Positions 8,736-18,610 of a DNA stretch of 64,000 nt are shown here, in pieces (within the stretch, counting starts at the first letter, position 1; each line of letters opens with the position of its first letter). Position numbers and translations under genes: made by a program. The stretch is from Thermocatellispora tengchongensis (lineage in GTDB: Bacteria; Actinomycetota; Actinomycetes; Streptosporangiales; Streptosporangiaceae). The DNA lies in contig NZ_JACHGN010000001.1 of the NCBI RefSeq assembly GCF_014202315.1, positions 147,757 to 211,756 on the forward strand, written 5' to 3'. The notes beneath the pieces are model-generated. The model did not search any database. It was not told the DNA's origin and was given only the letters and a program-made list of their open reading frames with translations.

Positions 8736-10088
8736 TCACGCGGTGGCGGGCAGGAGGCGGAAGCCGCGGAACCTGTCGGGCGCCCCGGCGAACACGCCGC
8801 CCGACGGGTCGTCCACGCCGTCCTGACGTACGAGGTCGTGCTCCGGACGCAGGATGTCGCGTACGACCAGGGCCATCATCAGCACGATGGTCAGCGCCCG
8901 CGCCCACACCGCGGTGAAGTAGGTGTCGGCGGTGATGCCCAGCGCCTCGTTGCCGGGCTGGAGCCCCACGAGGTAGAGCCAGATCGCGAAGAAGTACCAG
9001 ATCTCGGCGGCCTGCCACAGCGCGTACGCCCTGCGGTTGGGCCGGGCCAGCACCGCGAACGGCACCAGCCACACCACGAACTGCGGCGACCACACCTTGT
9101 TGGTCAGCATGAACGACGCGAGCGCGAGGAAGCAGAGCTGCGCCAGCCGCGGCCGGGTGGGGGCCATCAGCGCGAGCACCGCGATGCCCAGGCACAGCAG
9201 GGCGAGCGAGGCGATGCCCAGGAAGCTGAGCCGGGCGGGGTCGCCCAGGAAGGGCCAGCCCTTCTGCTGGAAGAAGAACCACAGCGAGCCCCAGTCGGCG
9301 CCGCGCTCGCTGCTGAAGACGTAGAACCGGCTCCAGCCCTCGTAGGCGAAGATCATCACCGGCAGGTTGACGGCCAGCCATGCGACGGCGGCGGCGCCCA
9401 TGGTCTCCAGGAACGGCCGCCATCTCGCGGTGCGCAGGGTGAGCAGGAACAGCGCGCCGATGAACATCAGCGGGTAGAACTTGGTGGCGATGGCCAGGCC
9501 GAGCAGTACGCCCGCGAGCCACTGCCGCTGCCGCGACCAGGCGTACAGCGCGCCCAGCGACAGCACCCCGGCCGCGAGGTCCCAGTTGACGTAGCCGGCC
9601 AGGATCACGCCGGGCGCCAGGGCGTACAGCGCGGCGTCCCAGCGGCGCTCCCTGCCCGCCAGCGCCGCCATCAGCACCACCCCGATCACCAGGCAGATGC
9701 CCAGGGTGATCACGGTCAGGTCGTAGAACCGCTCGGCCCTCGTCGTCAGGTCGGCGATCGGCGAGACCAGCCACGACATGAGCTGCATGAACCAGCCGAG
9801 CACCACGGGGTACTCGACGTGCTTGTCGAAGGGCACGTCGGCGAAGTACGGGAGCTGGCCCTCCGACAACCGCCGGTCGAAGTACAGCGGATAGATGTCG
9901 GTGTAGCAGAAGTGGGTGAACTGGCGAGTGCCGTCGTTCCAGGCCCCGCCGACGCGGCAGGGCCACTTCCACAGGTAGGCGAGCACCGCGCCCAGCGCGC
10001 CGACCAGCGCGAACGGCAGGTACGGCAGCGCGCGGGCGCGGGCCTCGGCCATCAGGTCGCCCGAGCCGGCCGGGCGCGTCATGTTCAT
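8736..10088 (-). CDS. Polyprenol-phosphate-dependent glycosyltransferase, GT87/DUF2029 family
   Basis: This 450-residue GT-C type membrane protein is of the family that includes mycobacterial PimE and relatives, which use polyprenyl-phosphate mannose as donor. Conserved patterns include the periplasmic loop DIYPLYFDRRLSEGQLPYFADVPFDKHVEYPV, LATKFYP-like IATKFYPLMF, and NKVWSPQFVVWLVPF. The start ATG at 10088 overlaps the PBP stop as ATGA, so it is coupled to cell-wall synthesis genes. The mycobacterial counterpart also sits next to ponA1, which supports orthologous placement. Substrate specificity is not determined. Confidence 0.82.
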   Translation of the reverse strand: MNMTRPAGSGDLMAEARARALPYLPFALVGALGAVLAYLWKWPCRVGGAWNDGTRQFTHFCYTDIYPLYFDRRLSEGQLPYFADVPFDKHVEYPVVLGWFMQLMSWLVSPIADLTTRAERFYDLTVITLGICLVIGVVLMAALAGRERRWDAALYALAPGVILAGYVNWDLAAGVLSLGALYAWSRQRQWLAGVLLGLAIATKFYPLMFIGALFLLTLRTARWRPFLETMGAAAVAWLAVNLPVMIFAYEGWSRFYVFSSERGADWGSLWFFFQQKGWPFLGDPARLSFLGIASLALLCLGIAVLALMAPTRPRLAQLCFLALASFMLTNKVWSPQFVVWLVPFAVLARPNRRAYALWQAAEIWYFFAIWLYLVGLQPGNEALGITADTYFTAVWARALTIVLMMALVVRDILRPEHDLVRQDGVDDPSGGVFAGAPDRFRGFRLLPATA

Positions 10089-12925
10089 CCGTCTTCCGGT
10101 TCGCGCCCGTACGAGTCGGCGTTCTGCGGGGTCGTGGAGGGGACGCCGCCGCCCCACGGCTGGTCCTCGCCGCCGCCGACGTCACAGGAGCCGTCCCAGG
10201 GCAGGCAGTCGCGGCTCTCGTCGGTCGGCTCCTCGTCGATGCCGCCGTCGTCGTCCACCGTGGGCGGCCAGGTGGCGGTGTCGTCCTCGGGGAAGGTCGG
10301 CTCGGTGTCCTCGGGCGTGGGCGTCGGAGTGGGCTTGGGCGCCAGGTTCTCCGGCGTGCCCACGTTGGCCCGCGGCGGGAACTGCTCGACCTTGGCGTTC
10401 TTCAGCGCCTCGGCCATGAACGCCCGCCACACCTTCGTCGGGTAGGAGGCGCCCTGGATGTTGCCGAGCGAGACCTCCTTGCCGTTGACCTCCTTGTACA
10501 TGCCCACCGCGGTCGAGAGCTGCGGGGCGAAGCCGACGAACCAGGCTTCCTTGTTCTCGTTGTTGGTACCGGTCTTGCCCGCCACCGGCCGGTTGTACAG
10601 GGCGGCGCCGCGGCCGGTGCCGCTCTTGACCACCGCCTCCAGCGCGGCCACCGCGTCGGCGGCGGCCTCGGGCGAGATGACCTGCTTGTAGGTGCTCGGC
10701 TCCTTGAAGACCACCATCTTGTCCTTGTTGAGGACCTTGATGATGGTGTGGGTCTCGTAGTGCCGGCCCTGGTTGGCGAAGATCGAGTATCCAGCGGCCT
10801 GCTCGACCGGCGTCACCTGACTGGAGCCGATGCTGATCAGGTAGTGGTGCCGCGACTCGGCGTCCTCCAGCCGCTCCCGATCCAGCCCGGCGCCGGCCGC
10901 GATGTCGATGACGGCGTCCAGGCCGACCTTCTCCGCCATCTTGGCGTACGCGGTGTTGACCGACTGCGCGGTCGCGTTGATCACGTTCACCGAGGGGCCG
11001 ACGTTGTGGTCGTTGGTGATCGGGGTCGTGCCCTCCAGCTTCACCGAGCCGCTGCCCGGCAGGTAGCTGTCCAGGCTGTAGCCCTGGTTCAGCCAGGCCG
11101 CCAGCACGTACGGCTTGAACGCCGAGGCCGCCTGCTTCTGCGACATGGTGGCTTCGTTCCACTGGTCGGTGGCGAAGTTCTTGCCGCCGTAGAAGGCGCG
11201 CAGCCGCCCGTTGCGCGGATCGACCGCGGCGAGCCCGGTGCGGATCTGCTTGGGCAGCCCGGCGGTGTTGTTGACCACGGCGTCCCTGGCGATCTTCATC
11301 AGCCGCTGGTTGAACGTGGAGTAGATCCTGTAACCGCCCTTCTCCACGTCCTCCTTGCTGATGCCGTGCTTCTCCATCTCCTCCAGGACCTCGGTGATCA
11401 TGTAACCGTTGAGGCCCTTGTACACGTCGCGCTGCTTGTAGGCCACCCGCTTGGGCGCGGTCGGCGACTTCGTCGGCAGCGAGCCGTACTCCTCGGGGAA
11501 CAGCTCCGCCATGCCGCCGATGACGTAGTCGTAGCGCTCCTCGGTCGGGGCCAGGTTGCCGGCGATCTCGGCGCGGTCGAAGCGGTCGGGGTTCTGGATG
11601 CGCCCGGCGAGGTACGCCGCCTGCTCCGGAGTGAGCTCCTTGACGCTCTTGTGGAAGAACTCCTGGGCGGCGGCGCCGATGCCGTGAGCGCCGCGGCCGA
11701 AGTAGATGGTGTTGAGGTACTGGGTGAGGATCTCTTCCTTCGTCAGCGTCTGGTCCAGCTTGATCGCGACGAAGATCTCCTTGACCTTACGGTTGATCGA
11801 CACTTCCTGGCTGAGGCCGCCGTAGTAGTTGCGGGCCATCTGCTGGGTGATGGTCGAGGCGCCCTGCACCTGCTGGCCGCTGACGGTGCTCCACAGCGAC
11901 CGGACCATGCCCCGGAAGTCGATGCCGTTGTCCTCGCGGAAGCTGCGGTTCTCGGCCGCGATCACCGCGTCCTGCACCTGCTTGGGGATCTGGTCGAAGG
12001 TGACCGGGATGCGCTTGACGCCGAGCTTGGCCAGCACCTTGCCGTCGTCGTAGTAGATGACGCTGCCCTGGTCGTCCACGTCGTCCTGGGTGTAGCTGGG
12101 CACCGGCGTGTTGGCGTACGCGACCGCGATCATGCCGAAGATGCCCGCGGAGAACACCACGAGCCCGGCCATGACGATCTTCCAGGTCGGCACGAACCGG
12201 CGCCAGCCCGTCCGGGCCGGCTTCTCGTCGCCCGAGCCGCCCTTGGCCCGGCGCCGCCTCCCGGGCCCGGACCCGCCGTCGTCGTCGCCAGGACCGCCAG
12301 GCCCGCCAGGACCGCCTGGCCCGCGCCCGCCGGGACCGCCGGGCCCCCCGGGGCCACCCGGACCGCCGGGGCCCATCGGGCTGCGCGCCGCCGCCCCCCG
12401 CGCGGCACGCCGGCCACCCGGCCTGGGCATGCCCTGCGTGGGCTGAAGCCGCGGGTCGCTCGCGCCGCCCGGCTCGCCGGGCCTGGGCATGCCCTGCGTC
12501 GCGTGGAGCCGCGGGTCGCTCGCGCCGCCCGCGGCGGCGGCCAGCATCGCCTGTGTGTCCTCGAACGCGGCCTCGGGCCTGCGCGCCCCCGGCGCGGGCT
12601 GCTGCGGCCCGCGCGCACCCTGCGGCTGCTGCGGCTGTGGTTGCGGCTGCTGCTGCGGATGGGGCCCGCGCGGCGGCGGGGCGGAGCGGCGTCCGGGCTC
12701 GCCGCGCCGCCCGGGGGGCGGCGTGGGCGAGGAGTTCCACTCACCCGTCTGTGGCGACGGGGAGCGCGACGGTGGCGGAGCGGGGACGGCCTGGGGTGCG
12801 CTACCCGGAGTCGAGCGACGGCGCCGCCCCGGGCGAGCCTGGCCGGCGGAACCCTCGCGCGGTGCGGGGCCGCCGGTCGGCTCGGGGCCATAGCTGCTGT
12901 AACTCACGCGTCCTCGTTCAGTCAT
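10085..12925 (-). CDS. Class A penicillin-binding protein (transglycosylase/transpeptidase)
   Basis: This is a bifunctional peptidoglycan synthase of 946 residues. A cytoplasmic N-terminus of about 245 residues is Pro/Gly/Gln-rich. It contains a duplicated ASDPRL..TQGMPRPG segment (about 135-170) and a GPGG repeat (about 185-213). One transmembrane helix spans about 248-270. The GT51 domain has AAENRSFREDNGIDFRG with the catalytic Glu, QGASTITQQMARNYY and QYLNTIYFGRGAHGIG. The transpeptidase has SAFK (SxxK), SVN (SxN) and KTGT. The tail is acidic and Pro/Thr-rich. The start is uncertain: the ATG at 12925 has no clear SD, and a GTG at 12907 (MSYSSYG) has GAGGA close by. It is orthologous by position to mycobacterial ponA1. 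Confidence 0.93.
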   Translation of the reverse strand: MTERGRVSYSSYGPEPTGGPAPREGSAGQARPGRRRRSTPGSAPQAVPAPPPSRSPSPQTGEWNSSPTPPPGRRGEPGRRSAPPPRGPHPQQQPQPQPQQPQGARGPQQPAPGARRPEAAFEDTQAMLAAAAGGASDPRLHATQGMPRPGEPGGASDPRLQPTQGMPRPGGRRAARGAAARSPMGPGGPGGPGGPGGPGGRGPGGPGGPGGPGDDDGGSGPGRRRRAKGGSGDEKPARTGWRRFVPTWKIVMAGLVVFSAGIFGMIAVAYANTPVPSYTQDDVDDQGSVIYYDDGKVLAKLGVKRIPVTFDQIPKQVQDAVIAAENRSFREDNGIDFRGMVRSLWSTVSGQQVQGASTITQQMARNYYGGLSQEVSINRKVKEIFVAIKLDQTLTKEEILTQYLNTIYFGRGAHGIGAAAQEFFHKSVKELTPEQAAYLAGRIQNPDRFDRAEIAGNLAPTEERYDYVIGGMAELFPEEYGSLPTKSPTAPKRVAYKQRDVYKGLNGYMITEVLEEMEKHGISKEDVEKGGYRIYSTFNQRLMKIARDAVVNNTAGLPKQIRTGLAAVDPRNGRLRAFYGGKNFATDQWNEATMSQKQAASAFKPYVLAAWLNQGYSLDSYLPGSGSVKLEGTTPITNDHNVGPSVNVINATAQSVNTAYAKMAEKVGLDAVIDIAAGAGLDRERLEDAESRHHYLISIGSSQVTPVEQAAGYSIFANQGRHYETHTIIKVLNKDKMVVFKEPSTYKQVISPEAAADAVAALEAVVKSGTGRGAALYNRPVAGKTGTNNENKEAWFVGFAPQLSTAVGMYKEVNGKEVSLGNIQGASYPTKVWRAFMAEALKNAKVEQFPPRANVGTPENLAPKPTPTPTPEDTEPTFPEDDTATWPPTVDDDGGIDEEPTDESRDCLPWDGSCDVGGGEDQPWGGGVPSTTPQNADSYGREPEDG

Positions 12926-13023
12926 CGGCGATGTGGAATTGGCGACGGCCGGCGGCGGCGGGGAGCCGCGACGCCACCTGGAATTCTCGGGCAAGATCCC
13001 GGCGATCACAGGGATTTCCCGAA

Positions 13024-13404
13024 TCAGGTCTCCTGTGGGGGATCTCCGTTCCCGAGGACGAACGAGACCGTCAGGTGGTTCCAGCCACAACCTTGACAGA
13101 CCTCTACCACGTAGACCCGGAATTCGCGGTATTCGCGCGCCATCTCGGCGAGGTCTGACGTGGCCTTTACCCTGCCCACCTGGCGACCGAGCTCGTCGCC
13201 GTAGACATAGGTCACGTTGGTGACGTTCCTTCGCTCGCACACCGGGCAGAGGCGTTCGGTCGGCTCGCCGTGGTAGCGCGCGGCGCGAAGGAGGTACGGA
13301 TGCGCGTCACATACGTCGTCGTGAGAGCAGCGGCCGGTGCGCAGAGAGCGAACCGTCGCCCTCTTCGCGAGGCCGTAGTCCACGACCGATCGTTGTGACC
13401 ACAT
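13024..13404 (-). CDS. DUF5318 family protein with zinc-ribbon-like cysteines
   Basis: This 126-residue protein starts at the ATG at 13404 (MWSQRSVVDYGLAKRATVRSL). A four-cysteine arrangement, C-P-V-C-E-R-R in the middle and C-Q-G-C-G-W near the end, suggests a zinc ribbon; another pair of cysteines lies in RCSHDDVCDAHPYLLRAA. The family is restricted to Actinobacteria and sits upstream of the class A PBP in Mycobacterium as well, so the linkage is old. The function is unknown. It is the first gene of the minus-strand PBP unit and is divergent from padR. Confidence 0.85.
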   Translation of the reverse strand: MWSQRSVVDYGLAKRATVRSLRTGRCSHDDVCDAHPYLLRAARYHGEPTERLCPVCERRNVTNVTYVYGDELGRQVGRVKATSDLAEMAREYREFRVYVVEVCQGCGWNHLTVSFVLGNGDPPQET

Positions 13405-13517
13405 ACGCGCCAGAGTACGGCGTTTTGCCGATTCGCCCCAACCTCTTGGGGAACTCGTGAACATCGCCGCAGGCCAGGCGGCGTTGCGACGTTATGCCGC
13501 GGCGACGTATCCTCGGG

Positions 13518-13536
13518 ATGTATCGGCTCGATACAT
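13518..13536. promoter_or_regulatory. Perfect palindrome, putative PadR operator
   Basis: ATGTATCG-GCT-CGATACAT is an exact 8-bp inverted repeat with a 3-bp centre, 60 bp upstream of the PadR-type gene. PadR-family operators are built from inverted ATGT/ACAT half-sites, which are the outer bases here. The site lies in the divergent 191-bp region between the DUF5318 gene and padR, so it could autoregulate padR-ino1 and also affect the minus-strand unit. Confidence 0.65.
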
Positions 13537-13595
13537 CGATGCGAGACGTTGGAGTAGCCGGGCCGGAGACCGACGAGAGGGGAGGCGGGTTTCCA

Positions 13596-14267
13596 ATGGC
13601 GTCAGGCGGACGGGGCAACGTCTTGGAGCTCGCCGTGCTCGGCTCACTGCACGAGACCCCGCTTCATGGCTACGAGCTGCGCAAACGGCTCAACGCCCTG
13701 CTCGGGATGTTCCGGGCCTTCTCCTACGGCTCGCTGTATCCCTGCCTGCGCTCGCTGCTGAACGACGGGCTCATCGTGGAGGAGCAGCCGCCGGCCGAGG
13801 GCGTCGCCCCCCTCACGGGCCGGCGCTCGAAGATCGTCTACAAGCTGACCGCCGAGGGCAAGGAGCGACTGCAGGAGCTTCTCACCCAGTCCGGCCCTTC
13901 GGCCTGGGAGGACGAGAGCTTCGGCGTCCACTTCGCCTTCTTCCGCCACACCGAGGCCGAGGTCCGGCTGCGCATCCTCGAAGGGCGGCGCAGCCGGCTG
14001 GAGGAGCGGCTGGAGGCCGTGCGCACGGCCCTCGCCCGCACCAGGGAGCGGCTCGACAGCTACACCCTTGAGCTCCAGCGCCACGGGCTGGAGTCGGTCG
14101 AGCGGGAGGTGCGCTGGCTCAACGAGCTGATCGCGACCGAACGGCGCGCCGAGGCGCGGGCCGTGAACGAAGGAACCACTGACACCACGACGGGGCGGCC
14201 CGAGGGCGAGGCCGAGACCCCCGGCGCGGACGACGGTCCCCACAGGGCCACGGATACGGATGAGTAA
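13596..14267 (+). CDS. PadR family transcriptional regulator
   Basis: This 223-residue regulator starts at the ATG at 13596 with GGGAGG about ten bases upstream. The N-terminal winged helix has the PadR pattern [23 protein letters not shown] followed by [22 protein letters not shown] and the wing [18 protein letters not shown]. The C-terminal half has a [22 protein letters not shown] segment and a coiled-coil-like region for dimerisation. The last ~45 residues are acidic and disordered. Only 13 bp separate it from ino1, so it probably controls inositol synthesis. A PadR gene next to ino1 is also seen in Mycobacterium (Rv0047c-Rv0046c). The inducer is unknown. Confidence 0.9.
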   Translation: MASGGRGNVLELAVLGSLHETPLHGYELRKRLNALLGMFRAFSYGSLYPCLRSLLNDGLIVEEQPPAEGVAPLTGRRSKIVYKLTAEGKERLQELLTQSGPSAWEDESFGVHFAFFRHTEAEVRLRILEGRRSRLEERLEAVRTALARTRERLDSYTLELQRHGLESVEREVRWLNELIATERRAEARAVNEGTTDTTTGRPEGEAETPGADDGPHRATDTDE

Positions 14268-14280
14268 GGGAGCGAGTGCC

Positions 14281-15360
14281 ATGGGTTCGGTGCGCGTAGC
14301 GATTGTCGGAGTCGGCAACTGCGCGGCGTCACTGGTGCAGGGGGTGCATTACTACAAGGACGCCGACCCGGGCACCCGGGTCCCGGGCCTGATGCACGTC
14401 CGCTTCGGCGACTACCACGTGGGCGACATCGAGTTCGTCGCGGCCTTCGACGTGGACGCCAAGAAGGTCGGGCGTGACCTGTCCGAGGCCATCGTCGCCT
14501 CGGAGAACAACACCATCAAGATCACCGATGTGCCGCCGCTGGGCGTGACCGTGCAGCGCGGGCACACCTACGACGGTCTCGGCGAGTACTACCGCGAGAC
14601 GATCCAGGAGTCCGACTTCGAGCCCGTGGACGTCGTGCGGGTGCTGAAGGAGTCGCGCGCCGACGTACTGGTGTCCTACCTGCCGGTGGGCTCGGAGGAG
14701 GCCGACCGCTTCTACGCCCAGTGCGCGATCGACGCCAAGGTGGCCTTCGTCAACGCGCTGCCCGTCTTCATCGCCTCCGACCCCGAGTGGGCCGCGAAGT
14801 TCACCGAGGCGGGCGTGCCGATCGTGGGCGACGACATCAAGTCGCAGGTGGGCGCCACGATCACGCACCGCGTGCTGGCCAAGCTGTTCGAGGACCGCGG
14901 GGTCGAGCTGCTGCGCACGTACCAGCTCAACTTCGGCGGCAACATGGACTTCATGAACATGCTGGAGCGCAAGCGGCTCCAGTCCAAGAAGATCTCCAAG
15001 ACCCAGTCGGTCACCTCGCAGATCCCGCACGAGATGGCCAAGGCCGACGTGCACATCGGCCCGTCGGACCACGTGCCGTGGCTCGACGACCGCAAGTGGG
15101 CCTACGTCCGCCTTGAGGGCCGCTCCTTCGGCGACACTCCGCTGAACCTGGAGTACAAGCTGGAGGTCTGGGACTCGCCGAACTCCGCCGGCATCATCAT
15201 CGACGCCATCCGCGCCGCCAAGATCGCCCTCGACCGCGGCGTCGGCGGGCCCCTGGTGTCGCCCTCGTCCTACTTCATGAAGTCGCCGCCGGAGCAGTAC
15301 TCCGACGACGACGCCCGCGACGCCGTGGAGAAGTTCATCCGCGGCGAAGTCACCCGCTGA
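14281..15360 (+). CDS. ino1: Inositol-3-phosphate synthase
   Basis: This 359-residue enzyme converts glucose-6-phosphate to L-myo-inositol-1-phosphate with NAD, supplying inositol for phosphatidylinositol, mannosylated phosphoinositides and mycothiol. The Rossmann motif [16 protein letters not shown] is at the N-terminus. Further family marks are [45 protein letters not shown] and [12 protein letters not shown] chose the ATG at 14281 with GGGAG nine bases upstream. It is co-transcribed with padR and followed by a strong terminator. Mycothiol production would link it functionally with the SigR-controlled thioredoxin genes further on. Confidence 0.96.
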   Translation: MGSVRVAIVGVGNCAASLVQGVHYYKDADPGTRVPGLMHVRFGDYHVGDIEFVAAFDVDAKKVGRDLSEAIVASENNTIKITDVPPLGVTVQRGHTYDGLGEYYRETIQESDFEPVDVVRVLKESRADVLVSYLPVGSEEADRFYAQCAIDAKVAFVNALPVFIASDPEWAAKFTEAGVPIVGDDIKSQVGATITHRVLAKLFEDRGVELLRTYQLNFGGNMDFMNMLERKRLQSKKISKTQSVTSQIPHEMAKADVHIGPSDHVPWLDDRKWAYVRLEGRSFGDTPLNLEYKLEVWDSPNSAGIIIDAIRAAKIALDRGVGGPLVSPSSYFMKSPPEQYSDDDARDAVEKFIRGEVTR

Positions 15361-15365
15361 CGCGT

Positions 15366-15397
15366 GAAGAAGGCCCGGCTCCGGCCGGGCCTTCTTC
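15366..15397. terminator. Bidirectional hairpin terminator between ino1 and idi
   Basis: A perfect 13-bp stem GAAGAAGGCCCGG pairs with its complement across a 6-base loop, 5 bp after the ino1 stop. The stem ends in CTTCTTC, and the reverse strand likewise, so it can serve both convergent genes. Confidence 0.8.
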
Positions 15398-15411
15398 GTG
15401 TGCTCCCCCGG

Positions 15412-16008
15412 TCACGAGCGGGCGGCGGGGGGGAGGTCGGCCGGGCTGGCGATGGGCCAGGCCAGCGGGTCGGGACCGAGCCGGGCCAGTTGCGGGACCT
15501 GCTCCCGGCACCAGGGCGAGATGTCCAGCTCGCCGCTCAGGACCCCCTCGGCGAACTCCTTCCACGGCATCCAGGTGACCTCGCCGACCTCGTCGGGGTT
15601 GGGGACGGCGTCGGCGGCGACGACCGCGCGGTAGACGGGGCACAGCTCGTGCTCGACCGTGCCGTTGTCCATCACGGCCCGGTAGGCGAAGCGGGGCAGG
15701 ATCAGATCGACGCGCGCCACGCTCAGCCCCAGCTCGTACGACAGCCGCCGCGCCACCGCGCTCGTCAGCGGCTCGCTGGGCATCGGGTGGCCGCAGCAGC
15801 TGTTGGTCCAGGCGCCGGGCCAGGTGGTCTTGTGCGAGGCCCGGCGCGACAGCAGCACCCGGCCCTCGGCGTCGAACACATAACTGGAGAAGGCCAGGTG
15901 GAGCGGGGTCTCCGGGCCGTGCACCGACTTCTTGGGAGCGGTGCCGATCGCGTTTCCCTCGCCGTCGACCAGCACCACGAGTTCATCAGTCGTCACCCCA
16001 GGTAGCAT
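15412..16008 (-). CDS. idi: Isopentenyl-diphosphate delta-isomerase, type I
   Basis: This 198-residue Nudix-fold enzyme interconverts isopentenyl and dimethylallyl diphosphate, feeding isoprenoid, menaquinone and polyprenol synthesis. Diagnostic segments are TPLHLAFSSYVFDAEGRVLLSRRA, TWPGAWTNSCCGHP with the catalytic cysteine, the glutamate-rich Nudix region and VEHELCPVYRA. The first ATG (16008) lacks a clear SD. A GTG five codons in (TTDELVVLVD) is an alternative. The promoter region is the 80-bp gap shared with the divergent MFS gene. Confidence 0.94.
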   Translation of the reverse strand: MLPGVTTDELVVLVDGEGNAIGTAPKKSVHGPETPLHLAFSSYVFDAEGRVLLSRRASHKTTWPGAWTNSCCGHPMPSEPLTSAVARRLSYELGLSVARVDLILPRFAYRAVMDNGTVEHELCPVYRAVVAADAVPNPDEVGEVTWMPWKEFAEGVLSGELDISPWCREQVPQLARLGPDPLAWPIASPADLPPAARS

Positions 16009-16088
16009 AACTGATCATGATGGACCCGGGGGTGCTCTAAGGGTTCATCCGGATGCCCGGCCCGGGGCGGGGCCCGTAGTCTTACCGG

Positions 16089-17378
16089 GTGTCCTACCTC
16101 TCCGATCTGCGTGCGGTCCTCCAGGGCCGCGATTTCAGGCGGCTGTTCGCCACCCGCCTGGTCTCGCAGTTCTCCGACGGCATCTTCCAGTTCGGAGTCG
16201 CGGGCTACGCCTTCTTCAGCCCCGAGACCCAGACCAGCGCCGCGTCGGTGGCCGCCGGGCTCGCGGTGCTGCTGCTGCCCTACTCGGTGCTGGGGCCGTT
16301 CGCGGGGGTGTTCATCGACCGGTGGTCGCGGCGGCAGATCCTGCTCATCGCGCCGCTGATCCGGGGCGCGCTGCTGGTGGTCGCCGCCGCGCTGGTCGCC
16401 GTCCGCGCCCCCGACTTCTGGTTCTACGGGGTGGCGCTCGGCGTGCTGGGCGTGAACCGGTTCTTCCTGGCCGCGCTGGGGGCCTCGCTGCCGCACGTGG
16501 TGCCGGCCGACCGTCTGCTGATGGCCAACGCGGTCACGCCGACCTCCGGCACCGTGGTCACGTTCGTCGGGGCGGGCGCGGGCTTCCTGCTGCGCGGCGT
16601 CTTCGGCCCCGAGGCCGGCGGCACGGCGCTGCTGCTGGTGACCTCGGGCGTGGTGTTCGTGATGGCCGCGCTGATCGCCGCGACCATGGCGCGCTCGCTG
16701 CTCGGCCCGGCGTACGACCCCGACCGGCCGCAGGCCCGCGAGGCGGTGCGGAACGTGCTCACCGGCCTGGTGGACGGCCTGCGGCACATCGCGCACCACC
16801 GCAGGGCCGCCGCCGCGCTGGGCGCGATGTCCACCCACCGCTTCATGTACGGCATGTGCACCGCCATGCTGATCATGCTGTACCGCTACTACTTCACCGA
16901 CGACGCCGAGGAGGCGCTGCGCGGCATCGCCCTGGTGCTCGGCACCTCCGGCGCGGGCTTCTTCGTGGCCGTGCTGGTCACTCCGTGGGCCACCCAGCGG
17001 TTCCGCATCGAGACCTGGGTGCCGATCATGCTGGTCACGGCCGGCGTCACCGGGGTCGCGCTGTGCGCGCCGTTCCAGGAGTGGGGCTTCCCCGTCGCGG
17101 GCTTCGTCCTCGGGGTCACCGGCCAGAGCGTGAAGATCTGCGCCGACACCTCGGTGCAGCGCGACGCCGACGACGCCTACCTCGGCCGGATCTTCTCGAT
17201 CTACGACATGCTGTTCAACGGCATGTACGTCCTCGCGGCGGCGTTCGCGGCGGTCCTGCTGCCGATGAACGGCAAGTCCTACACCGTGGTGGCCATCATC
17301 GGCCTGGGCTACATCGCCGGGGCGCTCGCCTACCGGGCGGCCACCCCCTCGGCCCCCCGGGTGGCTCAGAGCGCCTGA
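16089..17378 (+). CDS. MFS transporter
   Basis: This 429-residue protein has about twelve transmembrane segments and the MFS loop [15 protein letters not shown] after the second one, matching the family's GxxxDRxGRR motif. The central loop contains [24 protein letters not shown]. An MFS gene also lies here in the Streptomyces cluster (between the ino1/padR genes and cca). The substrate is unknown; export of a small molecule is plausible. It begins with GTG and overlaps the convergent bioA gene by 13 bp, so no terminator separates them. Confidence 0.85.
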   Translation: MSYLSDLRAVLQGRDFRRLFATRLVSQFSDGIFQFGVAGYAFFSPETQTSAASVAAGLAVLLLPYSVLGPFAGVFIDRWSRRQILLIAPLIRGALLVVAAALVAVRAPDFWFYGVALGVLGVNRFFLAALGASLPHVVPADRLLMANAVTPTSGTVVTFVGAGAGFLLRGVFGPEAGGTALLLVTSGVVFVMAALIAATMARSLLGPAYDPDRPQAREAVRNVLTGLVDGLRHIAHHRRAAAALGAMSTHRFMYGMCTAMLIMLYRYYFTDDAEEALRGIALVLGTSGAGFFVAVLVTPWATQRFRIETWVPIMLVTAGVTGVALCAPFQEWGFPVAGFVLGVTGQSVKICADTSVQRDADDAYLGRIFSIYDMLFNGMYVLAAAFAAVLLPMNGKSYTVVAIIGLGYIAGALAYRAATPSAPRVAQSA

Positions 17379-18595
17379 GCGGCGGCCACCATCGCCCGTG
17401 TGATCAGGGCCAGGTCGTCCGCGCCGATCGGATACGGCGGCATGGTGTAGATCAGCCGCCCGAAGGGCCGCAGCCAGACCCCGTGCGCCATCACGGTGCG
17501 CTGAACCTCCGGCACATCGACCGGGGCCTCGGTCTCGATCACGCCGATCGCCCCCAGCACGCGTACGTCGCGCACCCCCGGCAGCCCGCGCGCGCCCGCC
17601 AGCCCCTCGCTCAGGCCCGCCTCGATGCCCTTGACCTCCTCGCGCCAGGGCCGCTCGGCCAGCAGCTCCAGCGACGCCCGCGCCACCGCCGTGGCCAGCG
17701 GGTTGGCCATGAACGTGGGCCCGTGCATCAGCACCCCGACGCCCTCGGCCACCCGCTCGGTGCACAGGGTCGCCGCCAGCGACAGGTAGCCGCCGGTCAG
17801 CGCCTTGCCCAGGCACATGATGTCGGGCCGCACCCCGGCGTGGTCGCAGCCGAACAGCTCCCCTGTGCGGCCGAACCCGGTGGCGATCTCGTCGGCGATC
17901 AGCAGGATGCCGTGCTCGTCGGCCAGCTCGCGCAGCCTGCGCAGGTAGCCCGGATGGTAGAACCGCATGCCGCCCGCGCCCTGCACCACCGGCTCCACGA
18001 TGATCGCGGCCAGCTCGGCGGAGTGGCGGGCCACGGTGCTCTCCAGCTCGGCGAGGTACGCCTCGCTCAGGTGGGCGGGCGGCTCGCCCGCGAACACGTG
18101 CTCGGGCAGCACGGAGGCGAACATGTGGTGCATGCCGTTGACCGGGTCGCACACGGCCATCGCGCCGAACGTGTCGCCGTGGTAGCCGCCGCGCACCGTC
18201 ATCAGCCGTGTGCGCCCGGACGCCCGGCCGTACTGCAGCGCCATCTTGATCGCGACCTCGACCGCCACCGACCCCGAGTCGGCGAAGAACACCTTGGGCA
18301 GCCCGGTCATCGCGGTCAGCGTGCGCGCCAGCTCCACCGCCGGGGCGTGGGTGAGCCCGCCGAACATGACGTGCGCCATGGCGCCGAGCTGGTCGCCGAT
18401 CGCCCGGTCCAGCCGGGGGTGCCGGTAGCCGTGGATGGCCGACCACCATGACGACATGCCGTCCACCAGCTCGCGGCCGTCGGCGAGCGCGATCCGCACC
18501 CCGGACGCCCCGGTCACCACATGCTGCGGCACGGGCGCCGGCACCGGGGCGTACGGGTGCCAGACGTGCTCACGGTCGAAGGACGCGATCTCCAT
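17366..18595 (-). CDS. bioA: Adenosylmethionine-8-amino-7-oxononanoate aminotransferase
   Basis: This 409-residue PLP-dependent class III aminotransferase of biotin synthesis transfers the amino group of SAM to KAPA, giving [12 protein letters not shown] at the N-terminus and [14 protein letters not shown] are BioA-specific. PLP-site features are [46 protein letters not shown] and [12 protein letters not shown] with the Schiff-base lysine. [11 protein letters not shown] and the C-terminal [17 protein letters not shown] also match. No bioB, bioD or bioF is beside it, so the rest of the pathway is encoded elsewhere. It overlaps the MFS gene tail to tail. Confidence 0.94.
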   Translation of the reverse strand: MEIASFDREHVWHPYAPVPAPVPQHVVTGASGVRIALADGRELVDGMSSWWSAIHGYRHPRLDRAIGDQLGAMAHVMFGGLTHAPAVELARTLTAMTGLPKVFFADSGSVAVEVAIKMALQYGRASGRTRLMTVRGGYHGDTFGAMAVCDPVNGMHHMFASVLPEHVFAGEPPAHLSEAYLAELESTVARHSAELAAIIVEPVVQGAGGMRFYHPGYLRRLRELADEHGILLIADEIATGFGRTGELFGCDHAGVRPDIMCLGKALTGGYLSLAATLCTERVAEGVGVLMHGPTFMANPLATAVARASLELLAERPWREEVKGIEAGLSEGLAGARGLPGVRDVRVLGAIGVIETEAPVDVPEVQRTVMAHGVWLRPFGRLIYTMPPYPIGADDLALITRAMVAAAQAL

Positions 18596-18610
18596 GGTCG
18601 AAGGCTACGC

